Of a stretch of 64,000 nucleotides of DNA, positions 26,401 through 34,487 are shown piece by piece (within the stretch, counting starts at the first letter, position 1; every line of letters begins with the position of its first letter). The notes under the pieces are model-generated. The model was given only the letters and a program-made list of their open reading frames with translations, ran no database searches and was not told where the DNA came from. The position numbers were made by a program, and so were the translations under genes. Origin of the DNA: JBBSOK01 sp965219125 (GTDB taxonomy: Bacteria; Bacteroidota; Bacteroidia; Flavobacteriales; Flavobacteriaceae); assembly GCA_965219125.1 (NCBI GenBank), contig CBDCMO010000001.1, positions 310,001-374,000 of the forward strand, written 5' to 3'.

Positions 26401-29400
26401 AAAATGGTACAAATGCAATTAATCCTGCCACTGCATACCAAATTGTTGGAGCAAGTCAAACAATATTTGTGAGAATTGCCGATGCTAATAATATGTGCTT
26501 TGCACTTACACAATTTCAGATAACTTATTCATCTGCTGAAATTGGAGTATTGACCGATGAAAACTTCTGTGATCAACAAGGTACTGGAATGTTGTCTGTA
26601 AATCTGCCACTGCTTAAGGATATTGAGGCATTAAATGGTCAAAATCCAACATTATATACTGTTACATATCACTTAACGCAGGCTGATGCGGATAATGATA
26701 CAGGAGCTCTCTCCAATCCTTATACTGTAAACGCTCCTGGTGTCCAAATTTTTGTAAGAGTTGAGAGCAATAATAGTAATACCTGTTACGCTACGGGAAG
26801 TTTTAATATTATAATTGAAAATTCTCCTATTATAAACCCAAACCCATTACCGCTCGTGGTATGTGATACCGATAACGATGGTTTTGCTTTTTTCGATCTA
26901 ACGCTTGCAAATGATGACATTACCTTTGGTGATCCTAATTTAACAGTTACCTATCACGGAACACTGCTTGATGCTCAAAATGATGTAAATGAATTACCAA
27001 ATCCCTATGAAAACGATCAACCGTACAATGATGTAGTTTTTGTTCGGGTTGTGAGCCCCACAACAGATTGTTATTCAATTGTTGAATTAATGTTGGAAGT
27101 TCGTGACAGACCAATTGCTGTAGATCCAACACCTCTAAGATTATGTGATGACGATTTAGATGGGTTTCAAATATTTGATCTTACTGAAAAAGAAGATGAA
27201 ATTCTTGCAAATAACAATACCGGCTTATTCGATTTTTACTATTATGAAATTGAACAAGATGCAATAGACGCTGGTCAAGTTGCTCTAACCGCGCCAGATT
27301 ATACAGCTGCAATACCTAATAGTACCAGTTATCAAAACAATACCAATCCACAAACAATTTATGTTTTAATTGTGGGTAATTCAACATATATTACTCCAAA
27401 CAATGGTGGTGCCGGGTGTTATGAAATTGTGGAACTGCAATTAATTGTGGACCCATTACCAATTGTTGTTCAGCCACAACCATATCAACTTTGTGATGAT
27501 GAAATAAATGGTAGTACAAGAACAGACCAGATAAGTACTTTTGATTTAACTTCAAGAGAAACTGAAATTAATGGTGGCAATAATAACCTAATTATAACTT
27601 GGTACGAAACTTTGGCAGATGAAGCTGCAGATTTGCCAATTGTGAATCCATCAGCTTATCAAAATAGAGCAATTCCACCAGCGCCACTTACTCCACAAAC
27701 ACTAATTGTGCGTGTAACAAATGGTTTTGGTTGTAAGACCCTTACAACACTAACATTAATTGTTAATCCTAATCCTACTCCAGCAAATCCAACACCTTTA
27801 GAGATTTGTGATGATAATAATGATGGGTTTGGAATGTTTGACCTTACATTGGCAAATATTCAAATACTAAATAATAACGGCCCAGAAGTTGGAATTGCCT
27901 ATTACGCGACACAAGCATTAGCAGAAGAAGGAAATCCTGCAAATGCCATTATTGGTTTATATCCAAATGTAATTCCATTTAATGATGTTGTATATGCGCT
28001 GCTTACCAATAATATAACGGGTTGCTTTACAATTGTCCCACTATCATTAATAGTGAACCCAATCCCTGATGCACCAACTTCAGACTTCGGCGATCTTACA
28101 AGTTGCGATTTAAATGGAGGTGGTTCTGCAACATTCAATTTAACTGATAATACTGCTGCTGTTTATGGCACGCAAGATGTAAATGATTTTACAATTAGTT
28201 ATCACACAAGTTTTGCAGATGCAGATGGCGATATAAATGCAATTGGAAATACAACGGCATTTACAAGTACAGGACAAACAATTTGGGTTCGATTAGAAAT
28301 TAATACAACAGGTTGTTACCGTGTTAGTAGTTTTGAATTGATTATAGGCACTTTCCCAATAATCCAAGATCCTGTTTCAATGGTACTTTGTGACGATGTT
28401 GAAAGTGGAAGTAATGATGATGGATTTTCTATTTTCGATCTAACGTTGAACAACAACTTTATTACAAATGGTGATACTGCTTTGCAAGTTTTATATTTCG
28501 AAACACAAGCAGATCAAACGGCTGGCAATTTTATAGATCCTGCAACGGCTTACACAAATACAACTGCCGGAACAATGACGTTGTTTGTTACAGTTACAAA
28601 TGGAACAGGTTGTGAAGCTACAACAACCTTAACACTAATTGTAAATCCTGTGCCATCGCCTGTTACGCCAGATCCTTTAATTGTTTGTGACGTAGATAAT
28701 GATGGTATTGCCTTATTTAATTTAACGGATAGAACCGCTCAAATAACCAATGGCGAACCTGGTGTTGTAGTAACCTATCACGAAATATTATCTGATGCAC
28801 AAGCTGGTATTTTCCCACTTTCAGATCCGTATCAAAATGTTTTTGCTGGTACTCAGACAATTTACGCAAGAGCTACCTATGGCATTGCACCAAATACTAC
28901 AGGTTGTTATGAAATCGTTGAACTTCAATTAATTGCAATTCCGACACCAATTTTACCAGTAACGCTGCCGGACATTGTTCAATGCGATGATGATGGCGAT
29001 GGCGTGTCTCAATTTGACTTAACGCAACAGGAATCTCTTATTTATGGTTCACAAGATCCTGCAGGATTTGTTCTTACATATCATACAACTCTTGCTGATG
29101 CACAAAATGATGTGAATGCAATAGTTAATACAACGGCATTCACAAATACTACAAACCCTCAAGATATTTTTGTCCGCCTAGAATCTGCTGACGGTGGATG
29201 CTTTAAAACGGGAACATTCCAAATCATAGTTTCTTTAGGGGCACCAATTTTTCAACCTACACCGCTTACAATGTGCGATGATGTTGGAGAACCTTTTGAT
29301 GGCATAACAGAATTCGATTTAACTGTTAAAAATGATGAAATTACTGGTGGTGTAACCGGACAAGGGGTTTCTTATTTCGAACTGCAGGCAGATGCTTTAG

Positions 29401-31181
29401 CAAACACTAATAGAATTGATCCGGATACGGCTTATACCAACACCCAGAATCTTCAAACAATATTTGTTAGGATTGAAGATGGTAATACAGGTTGCTTATC
29501 TTATACTACCTTACTTTTACGTGTAATTCCAAATCCAGATCCAGAAACGCCAGATCCAATAATTTTATGTGATGAGGTTACACCAAATGACGGTTTTGAG
29601 GTTTTTGATCTTACCATTAGAGAAGGACAAATTTTAGATGGTGAAACTTGGACAGTTACGTATCACGAAAGCTATGACGCAGCATTCGATAATATTGATG
29701 CAATTGTAGATCCAACAGCTTATACCAATCTAAGTAGCCCACAAATTATTTATGTTCGAACTACAAATGCAACAACTGGTTGTTTTGAAATTGTGGAATT
29801 GCAACTTATTGTAAATCCATTACCAGATGATAGCGCAATTATTTCAGATTATATTATATGTGAAATAAATACTGATAATCTTGCAGAATTTGATCTTACA
29901 ACAAAAATTCCAGAAATTTTAAATGGTCAAGACCCAACTTTGTTTACGGTTCGTTTCTTTGAAAGTCAGGCAGATGCAGTTAACAATGTAAATGCGATTG
30001 TTAATATAGATAGACATCAGAACAACGGTAATCCGCAAATAATTTATGTTGGTATTTTGAACAATGATTCTGGTTGCTATGTTGGAGGTGTTCAAATGTT
30101 TAACATAGAGGTTAGGGAAGGGGCAGTTGCAAACCCTGTTCCAGAGCCCTATGTAATTTGTGATAATCTAGGCGCAAATGATGGCATTGCAAGTTTTGAT
30201 CTTACAGATCCTCTATTGGCTGGTCAAATTTTAGGCGCGCAGACAGATCCACCTTATGTGTTAACTTATTATGAAACACTTGAAAACGCAATGGCTGGAG
30301 TAGATCCAATTATTGGTGATTATGTAAATATTATTAATCCACAAGTTATATATGCGCGTGTAACAAATTCAAACACAGATTGTTTTGATATAACTCAAGT
30401 AATATTGAAAGTTGAATTATTACCAATAGTTACATTAGATGATACATATAGACTTTGTGTGGATGAAAATGGCAATCCAATTGGTCAAGAAACTGGTGAT
30501 GATTCTCCACCAGTTATAGATACTGGTTTAGACCCAGCTCTTTACACATTTGTTTGGGAACTTGAAGGCGTTGTATTGCCAAATGAAACAGGACCATCAA
30601 TAACTGTATTGGCAGGAGGAGATTATACTGTAACTGTTACAAATATTCTAACGGGTTGCGAGGCAATGGCCACAACAACCGTAACAGTGTCCTCACCACC
30701 ATTAACGTATAGCGCTGAAGTAAGTAGCGATGCTTTTGCAGATAATGCAATTATAACAGTTATGGCTGAAGGATTAGGGGAATACATTTATCAGCTTGAT
30801 TTTGGACCATTCCAAGACAGTAATGTGTTTGAAAATGTTGCACCGGGCAATCATACCATTACAATAAAAGATCGCAATGGCTGTGGTAGCGTGACGATAG
30901 ATGTAACAACGATAGATTATCCGCTCTTCTTTACCCCAAACCAAGATGGCTATCACGATACTTGGAATGTGGTGGGAATTGGAGAATTGGATCCGTCAGC
31001 AAACATCTATATTTTCGATAGGTTTGGAAAATTGCTTAAACAATTAAGCCCCTTAAGTAGAGGCTGGGATGGTACATATAATGGGAATGCAATGCCATCA
31101 AGCGACTACTGGTTTAGAATTGAATATAAAGAACGTGACGAAGCCAAAGAAATCCGAGGTCACTTTACATTGAAGAGATAA
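23493..31181 (+). CDS. Giant secreted T9SS multi-repeat surface protein with gliding-type C-terminus
   Basis: This 2562-residue protein has a signal peptide (residues 1-20). A CUB-like domain follows (about 25-150), then a PKD domain (YTWDFGDGTTD, about 190-250) and a proprotein-convertase P-like domain (about 305-470). From about 547 to 2300 there are 18 modules of about 98 residues, each starting with CDD-DG and FDLT and containing LTYHxTxxDA and QTIFVRxEN-type strands. The first six modules form three near-identical two-module units of about 572 bp. The C-terminal 85 residues (FFTPNQDGYHDTW onward) match the gliding-motility/SprB-type T9SS sorting domain. It is likely an adhesin or filament exported to the cell surface. 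Almost no Lys-rich or catalytic sequence is seen. Confidence 0.92.
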   Translation: MKQLLLLIGILFFSQNIIAQNYPMQSGTVTTCSGTFYDTGGAAGNYANNENFTGANAFTICPATAGAAIILDFTAFNLQPMAGPNGDFMYIYDGPDTNAPLIGTYNGSLPADSPGIVSPTPANTSGCLTIEFTSDGFTNRPGWAATITCFTPCQNINAVFVSSNPPRDPVTNEIEACQNDPITFNGDGVFSNTGAGAVYTWDFGDGTTDVGQTVNHSYVAEGYYQVGLSITDPLGCSSSNTISVFVKISTTPDFTGTGSNVRSICLGDTADITGVVNSQPFNVSCTVPQAGVTFLPDGSGNVFLSCIPVDCFTATTTFQTATDIESICINMEHSYLGDLSIYLISPNGTRVALKLYSDGGGSANLGIPFATAPVDGNSTNITPGTGYTYCFRPVATLPTLVGGIQNNGTFPSSSGGTYQDTFVPAGDYRPNENFGNFTGSLLNGNWCVEVEDHLGLDNGYIFSIDLTFNPTIVPPDFSFTPTILTEGWQPDPTIIATNGNVITVQPTTSGTICYDYVATDDFGCTYTETVCIDVVDPPIANMPPDQNRCDDGTMGSIFNLRQDEAVLLGAQDPTLYNISYHLTQADADAGIPAIANPTTYPIVGSSQTIFVRLENVGGTCFDTTSFQIRYALAAVGPLTPETFCDDDQDGSLSINLPNLKDIQALNGQNAADFIVTYHLTQNDADSGNAALPVPYIVTGPTQTIFVRVENIADPTCAATSSFLITIVALPIANTVTNIDICDNGTTGNIFDLTQISPIILGGQDPNFVVTYYTTLANSQIGLNPINPANAYPLVNGVQTIFVRIADATNMCFALTQFDITYTLTTIGNMTPESFCDDDQDGLLMVNLATLKDAQALNGQNPANYTVTYHLTQADATNGTAAITNPFNVQGPTQTFFVRVENNANPTCAATANFVITIVPLPIANMPPSIDICDDGTIGSIFDLTQNTPIILGGQDPTFVVTYYTSLLNSQNGTNAINPATAYQIVGASQTIFVRIADANNMCFALTQFQITYSSAEIGVLTDENFCDQQGTGMLSVNLPLLKDIEALNGQNPTLYTVTYHLTQADADNDTGALSNPYTVNAPGVQIFVRVESNNSNTCYATGSFNIIIENSPIINPNPLPLVVCDTDNDGFAFFDLTLANDDITFGDPNLTVTYHGTLLDAQNDVNELPNPYENDQPYNDVVFVRVVSPTTDCYSIVELMLEVRDRPIAVDPTPLRLCDDDLDGFQIFDLTEKEDEILANNNTGLFDFYYYEIEQDAIDAGQVALTAPDYTAAIPNSTSYQNNTNPQTIYVLIVGNSTYITPNNGGAGCYEIVELQLIVDPLPIVVQPQPYQLCDDEINGSTRTDQISTFDLTSRETEINGGNNNLIITWYETLADEAADLPIVNPSAYQNRAIPPAPLTPQTLIVRVTNGFGCKTLTTLTLIVNPNPTPANPTPLEICDDNNDGFGMFDLTLANIQILNNNGPEVGIAYYATQALAEEGNPANAIIGLYPNVIPFNDVVYALLTNNITGCFTIVPLSLIVNPIPDAPTSDFGDLTSCDLNGGGSATFNLTDNTAAVYGTQDVNDFTISYHTSFADADGDINAIGNTTAFTSTGQTIWVRLEINTTGCYRVSSFELIIGTFPIIQDPVSMVLCDDVESGSNDDGFSIFDLTLNNNFITNGDTALQVLYFETQADQTAGNFIDPATAYTNTTAGTMTLFVTVTNGTGCEATTTLTLIVNPVPSPVTPDPLIVCDVDNDGIALFNLTDRTAQITNGEPGVVVTYHEILSDAQAGIFPLSDPYQNVFAGTQTIYARATYGIAPNTTGCYEIVELQLIAIPTPILPVTLPDIVQCDDDGDGVSQFDLTQQESLIYGSQDPAGFVLTYHTTLADAQNDVNAIVNTTAFTNTTNPQDIFVRLESADGGCFKTGTFQIIVSLGAPIFQPTPLTMCDDVGEPFDGITEFDLTVKNDEITGGVTGQGVSYFELQADALANTNRIDPDTAYTNTQNLQTIFVRIEDGNTGCLSYTTLLLRVIPNPDPETPDPIILCDEVTPNDGFEVFDLTIREGQILDGETWTVTYHESYDAAFDNIDAIVDPTAYTNLSSPQIIYVRTTNATTGCFEIVELQLIVNPLPDDSAIISDYIICEINTDNLAEFDLTTKIPEILNGQDPTLFTVRFFESQADAVNNVNAIVNIDRHQNNGNPQIIYVGILNNDSGCYVGGVQMFNIEVREGAVANPVPEPYVICDNLGANDGIASFDLTDPLLAGQILGAQTDPPYVLTYYETLENAMAGVDPIIGDYVNIINPQVIYARVTNSNTDCFDITQVILKVELLPIVTLDDTYRLCVDENGNPIGQETGDDSPPVIDTGLDPALYTFVWELEGVVLPNETGPSITVLAGGDYTVTVTNILTGCEAMATTTVTVSSPPLTYSAEVSSDAFADNAIITVMAEGLGEYIYQLDFGPFQDSNVFENVAPGNHTITIKDRNGCGSVTIDVTTIDYPLFFTPNQDGYHDTWNVVGIGELDPSANIYIFDRFGKLLKQLSPLSRGWDGTYNGNAMPSSDYWFRIEYKERDEAKEIRGHFTLKR

Positions 31182-31203
31182 GTTTGAAAGTAAATTAATA
31201 TTG

Positions 31204-31243
31204 AAAGCCTTCTCCCAAATAAATGGGAGAAGGCTTTTTTTAT
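31204..31243 (+). terminator. Terminator after the giant surface protein
   Basis: A 14-bp stem (31204-31217 with 31224-31237, core AGCCTTCTCCCA) with a 6-nt loop is followed by a T-run, 23 nt after the stop. This is a textbook intrinsic terminator. Confidence 0.93.
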
Positions 31244-31703
31244 TTTGATTGTTTTTTTCAATCTAAATTTAATCAGTTTCTTCTTTTGCAATCAGCTTTC
31301 AGCGAAATTAATCAGCTGAATTTGTTCTGAAGAAATGTCGTAATTACTTCTATTTAATATTCATTATTCTAATGATAAATTTATTCGAATGACTAAAATT
31401 TGAAGCGTAAACTTTTCCGAATTTTTTCAGAATAAATTTTATCTTTAATAGAATTATTTAGGACTTAAATTTTGAATCTATTTGAAATTATGCCTTATAA
31501 TCAATTTGGAATTAAACTTGACTTAATTAGCATATTGGAAAACAGATCAATATTCGAATTTGGGTTAATTTATTGTATCTATTGAAAAGAAAAAATAGAT
31601 AATTAGGAATTTAAAATTTGAAAGAAATCTATAAATCCGGTTTTAATTGTAATCCTTAAACTAGGAAATAAATTGAAAAGAAATCATAGTAAATATTAGT
31701 TAA
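31244..31703. other. AT-rich intergenic stretch without a visible gene
   Basis: About 460 bases separate the giant protein terminator from the hairpin behind the OmpP1-like gene. No plausible open frame, tRNA or repeat was seen on either strand. The composition is very AT-rich, typical of a divergence zone between two terminators. Confidence 0.6.
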
Positions 31704-31741
31704 AATTATCTGCTAAGATTTTAAAATCTTCGCAGATAATT
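31704..31741 (-). terminator. Long hairpin downstream of the OmpP1-like gene
   Basis: Two 19-nt arms (31704-31722 and 31723-31741) are complementary except for one pair, with no spacer. On the minus strand it lies 29 nt past the OmpP1-like stop and is followed by a short T-run, so it probably terminates that transcript. Confidence 0.65.
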
Positions 31742-31769
31742 CAAGAATTTCACCGATTAAGTATAAAGT

Positions 31770-33290
31770 TTAAAACTGAAATCCTAAAGAAAATACCACG
31801 TTACTATTTGTATTTTGAATGGATGCAGCATTATTTAATCCTGTTGAATATAAACGTTGCATACGGTCTTGATCGGCTCTAGAATACGCGATGTCCAACG
31901 AATAGTTTCCGAAATTATAACCCAATCCAGCCGAATAACCTGAAATGCCATCAAGAACTTGTTTATTTTGGTAAGGAGATTCTTCATACGAATAACCGGC
32001 GCGAAGGCTCAATTTTTCAATTCTATATTCTCCACCAATTCTGTAGGTTGATGCGCTTGTTAAGGCAGCTTCGATATTGCTATTTAGTGTTCTAAAGTAT
32101 GAATCGTCACTTGGTGTGAATTCAATATTTGAGTAGTCTTTAAACGAATAATCAAAACTAATCAAGCCGTCTTTTCCGAAGATGTATGCTGCACTTAAAC
32201 CAACTTTCGCTGGTGTTCTTAAATTATAATCTTGGTAAACATTAATTACATCTGGCGCAATAAAAGTTGTTAGGTTTGTACCATTTTCAGTTCTCACTGT
32301 TTTAAGGGATTGTGTTGTTTCCTCAGAAATTACATAATACGTTGGTGTATCAAAGTTTAAGCCCAATCTAAAATTAGCACCCAATTTAGCAATAGCACCA
32401 ATTTGAGCAGAAAATCCACTTCCTAAAACAGCTAGGTTATTTTCAAAACCTATTTGTTTTACGCTGCTATTTAAATTGTCATTTGTTTCAAATAGAAATG
32501 TACTTTGCTTGTAATCTATGGTATGAGAATTCAAATTAACACCTAAGAAAAGGTTGTTGGTTACTTGCGCGCCGAAATTCAAAGTAAATTTACTATTCGC
32601 CCCACTGGTTAAATAGGTGTATTCTTGGTTAAATGTGCCGCTTCCAAGATTTGAAATGTATTGGGTGTTCTGATTATCATCCGGGTTTAAAGGATCGAAT
32701 ATAAATCCTTGATATCCTAAAAATGCATTCTGTGCTGCTACACCTTGGTTTTCACCTAGAAAAGAATATAAATCTGAAATGGATTCGCCGCCTTGAAGGG
32801 TTAGTAAATTAAGTGGAATGTCCTGAGCCTGAGATATGAAAAATTGATCTACTGAAGAATTTGATTTACCGTCAATAAAAAGTTGATTGCTAAAGTTATT
32901 GGTAAAATCATAATTTATGCCAATTGTAAACTTGCGTAATTGCGAATCTTCATTATCATTATCAAAAACAAAAACCCCACCAGCTTGGTTAAGGGTTATA
33001 TCTGTATCAATAGCTCTAGTATTAGTTCCGAAGTAACTGGCATCATTATTATTGTCAGATAATCCTACAGAAATATTTGCTGATGAATTTAAAAAAACTG
33101 CACTACCTGCTGGATTTATAGCCATTGCGGAAAAATCTCCACCTAAAGCACCCATTGCACCACTCAAAGCTCTAAATCTTGCAGAACCACTTGGATTTTC
33201 TAACGAATATCTCAACCCGTCTGAAACAGTTTGTGCGTTTAAAGTAGAAAATGAAATTGCTAATACGAGTAAGAATGATATTCTTTTCAT
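31770..33290 (-). CDS. OmpP1/FadL-type outer membrane protein
   Basis: This 506-residue beta-barrel protein belongs to the OmpP1/FadL/TodX group, which passes hydrophobic compounds through the outer membrane. The start at 33290 gives a clean signal peptide (MKRISFLLVLAISFSTLNAQ). A longer in-frame start at 33404 would add 38 residues of low-complexity valine-rich sequence and is rejected. The N-terminal part has SGSARFRALSGAMGALGGDFSAMAINPAGSAVF, the family hallmark, here split as two blocks (SARFRALSGAMGALGGDFSA and MAINPAGSAVF). The C-terminus ends in NVVFSLGFQF, an aromatic terminal strand for barrel assembly. It follows the lipoprotein gene by 37 nt. Confidence 0.88.
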   Translation of the reverse strand: MKRISFLLVLAISFSTLNAQTVSDGLRYSLENPSGSARFRALSGAMGALGGDFSAMAINPAGSAVFLNSSANISVGLSDNNNDASYFGTNTRAIDTDITLNQAGGVFVFDNDNEDSQLRKFTIGINYDFTNNFSNQLFIDGKSNSSVDQFFISQAQDIPLNLLTLQGGESISDLYSFLGENQGVAAQNAFLGYQGFIFDPLNPDDNQNTQYISNLGSGTFNQEYTYLTSGANSKFTLNFGAQVTNNLFLGVNLNSHTIDYKQSTFLFETNDNLNSSVKQIGFENNLAVLGSGFSAQIGAIAKLGANFRLGLNFDTPTYYVISEETTQSLKTVRTENGTNLTTFIAPDVINVYQDYNLRTPAKVGLSAAYIFGKDGLISFDYSFKDYSNIEFTPSDDSYFRTLNSNIEAALTSASTYRIGGEYRIEKLSLRAGYSYEESPYQNKQVLDGISGYSAGLGYNFGNYSLDIAYSRADQDRMQRLYSTGLNNAASIQNTNSNVVFSLGFQF

Positions 33291-33327
33291 ATAAATAATA
33301 AGTTTAAAAAATTGAAATTTAATAAGA

Positions 33328-34386
33328 TTAGCGCCCACCACGACGACCACCACCGCCACTGCTTCTTGTGCTAGAACCACTTGAACGGGTAGAACCACCA
33401 CCATTGTAAGAACCGCTACTTCTAGTTGAACTATTCGATGGAGTATAACTACTGTTACTACGCGTATTTGTGTTCCGTTGTGTTCTTACATTATTACTAT
33501 TCGATCTCGTACTGCGGGTTGTGTTGGTGTTTCTAGTATTGTTACTTCTTGTTGTGGTATTATTTCTGGTATTGGTATTAGTACGCGTACCATTATAACG
33601 TGTGTTTCTTCCAGTATTATAAGAACTGTTATTTCTAGTGTTTGAACTACTTCTCCGGTCTATTTCTGATCGACTATAAGAATTATTTCTAGTGCTTACG
33701 TTGTTTCTACCTCTGTCGCTGGATCTACCTTGATAATAATCTGTATTTCTTCTTCCACGATTGTAACTCACATTGTTATAATTATTGCCGTAATAGGGTG
33801 AATAGTTATTGTAATATCCGTAATAATAAGGATTATAATAACCGCCATAAGGATAACCATAACCGTAGCCATAAGAACCATAAAAAGGGAATCCAAGACC
33901 ATAACTCCAATAGTTATTATAACCATAATAAGGATAGCCATAACCACCCCAACCATAAGGTCTATTATAAAAACCACCGTAGCCAAAACCATTATCATAA
34001 ACATTAACAGTTACATTTTTGACATTTTCTCCCCAACCGCCATAATCTTCATCATAATTATCTTCAACAACTATGTAGCCATCATCATCAATAGATTCGG
34101 TTGTAGAGTAAGCATCAATATCTGTAAATATTGCTCCATCTTCAGGAATATCTTCATAAGCCTTGTCCTTTGAGCTAAAATATTGTTTGTAGTAGTTTCC
34201 TTTTCCGTTGTCCTCGGTATTTTCAGCGTAACCTTCTTCATTATTACGTTGTTCTGAGCCGTAAATTCCATCAGTTTCCCCTGATGCAGTATTATTATAA
34301 GTTCCGCAAGAACTTGCGAAAATTGCAACAACAGCTAAGAGAATTGTGGGAATGTATTTTTTTAAATATATAGTGGAAGTAAACAT
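33328..34386 (-). CDS. Low-complexity lipoprotein, Y/G-rich then N/S/T/R-rich
   Basis: A signal peptide ends in a lipobox (IFASSCG, Cys27), so this is a lipid-anchored envelope protein of 352 residues. The middle (about residues 115-205) is dominated by Tyr, Gly, Asn and Pro in repeats such as YGYGYGYPYGGYYNPYYYGY. The last 150 residues are an Asn/Ser/Thr/Arg tract with repeated TRSN and RNN units, ending in GGGGRRGGR. No folded domain is apparent beyond the acidic linker after the Cys. It could be a matrix-like, adhesive or phase-separating surface protein. It is upstream of and probably cotranscribed with the OmpP1-like gene. Confidence 0.8.
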   Translation of the reverse strand: MFTSTIYLKKYIPTILLAVVAIFASSCGTYNNTASGETDGIYGSEQRNNEEGYAENTEDNGKGNYYKQYFSSKDKAYEDIPEDGAIFTDIDAYSTTESIDDDGYIVVEDNYDEDYGGWGENVKNVTVNVYDNGFGYGGFYNRPYGWGGYGYPYYGYNNYWSYGLGFPFYGSYGYGYGYPYGGYYNPYYYGYYNNYSPYYGNNYNNVSYNRGRRNTDYYQGRSSDRGRNNVSTRNNSYSRSEIDRRSSSNTRNNSSYNTGRNTRYNGTRTNTNTRNNTTTRSNNTRNTNTTRSTRSNSNNVRTQRNTNTRSNSSYTPSNSSTRSSGSYNGGGSTRSSGSSTRSSGGGGRRGGR

Positions 34387-34405
34387 GGCTTGATATTTTT
34401 AATTG

Positions 34406-34433
34406 TTGAACTTTATAAATTTAGTTAGTTTTG
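34406..34433 (+). promoter_or_regulatory. Bacteroidota promoter of proS
   Basis: TTG at 34406-34408, 17 nt, then TAGTTTTG at 34426-34433 fits the Bacteroidota -33/-7 consensus (TTG, TAnnTTTG). It lies about 55 nt upstream of the proS ATG. Confidence 0.55.
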
Positions 34434-34487
34434 TCCAAACTATCTAATATTTAACATGGGTACAACATTTGTGCCAAAATACAATAT

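Noticed and set aside
25134..30450. CRISPR-like array in the giant gene
   Set aside because: The repeats are about 300 bp coding modules with conserved reading frame and no short spacer structure.
33291..33404. N-terminal extension of the OmpP1-like protein
   Set aside because: The added valine-rich sequence precedes a perfect signal peptide starting at 33290 and overlaps the end of the lipoprotein gene.
33768..34007. Hydrophobic or His/Asn-rich frames opposite the lipoprotein gene
   Set aside because: They are out-of-frame readings of the low-complexity Tyr/Gly/Asn repeats and have no independent support.
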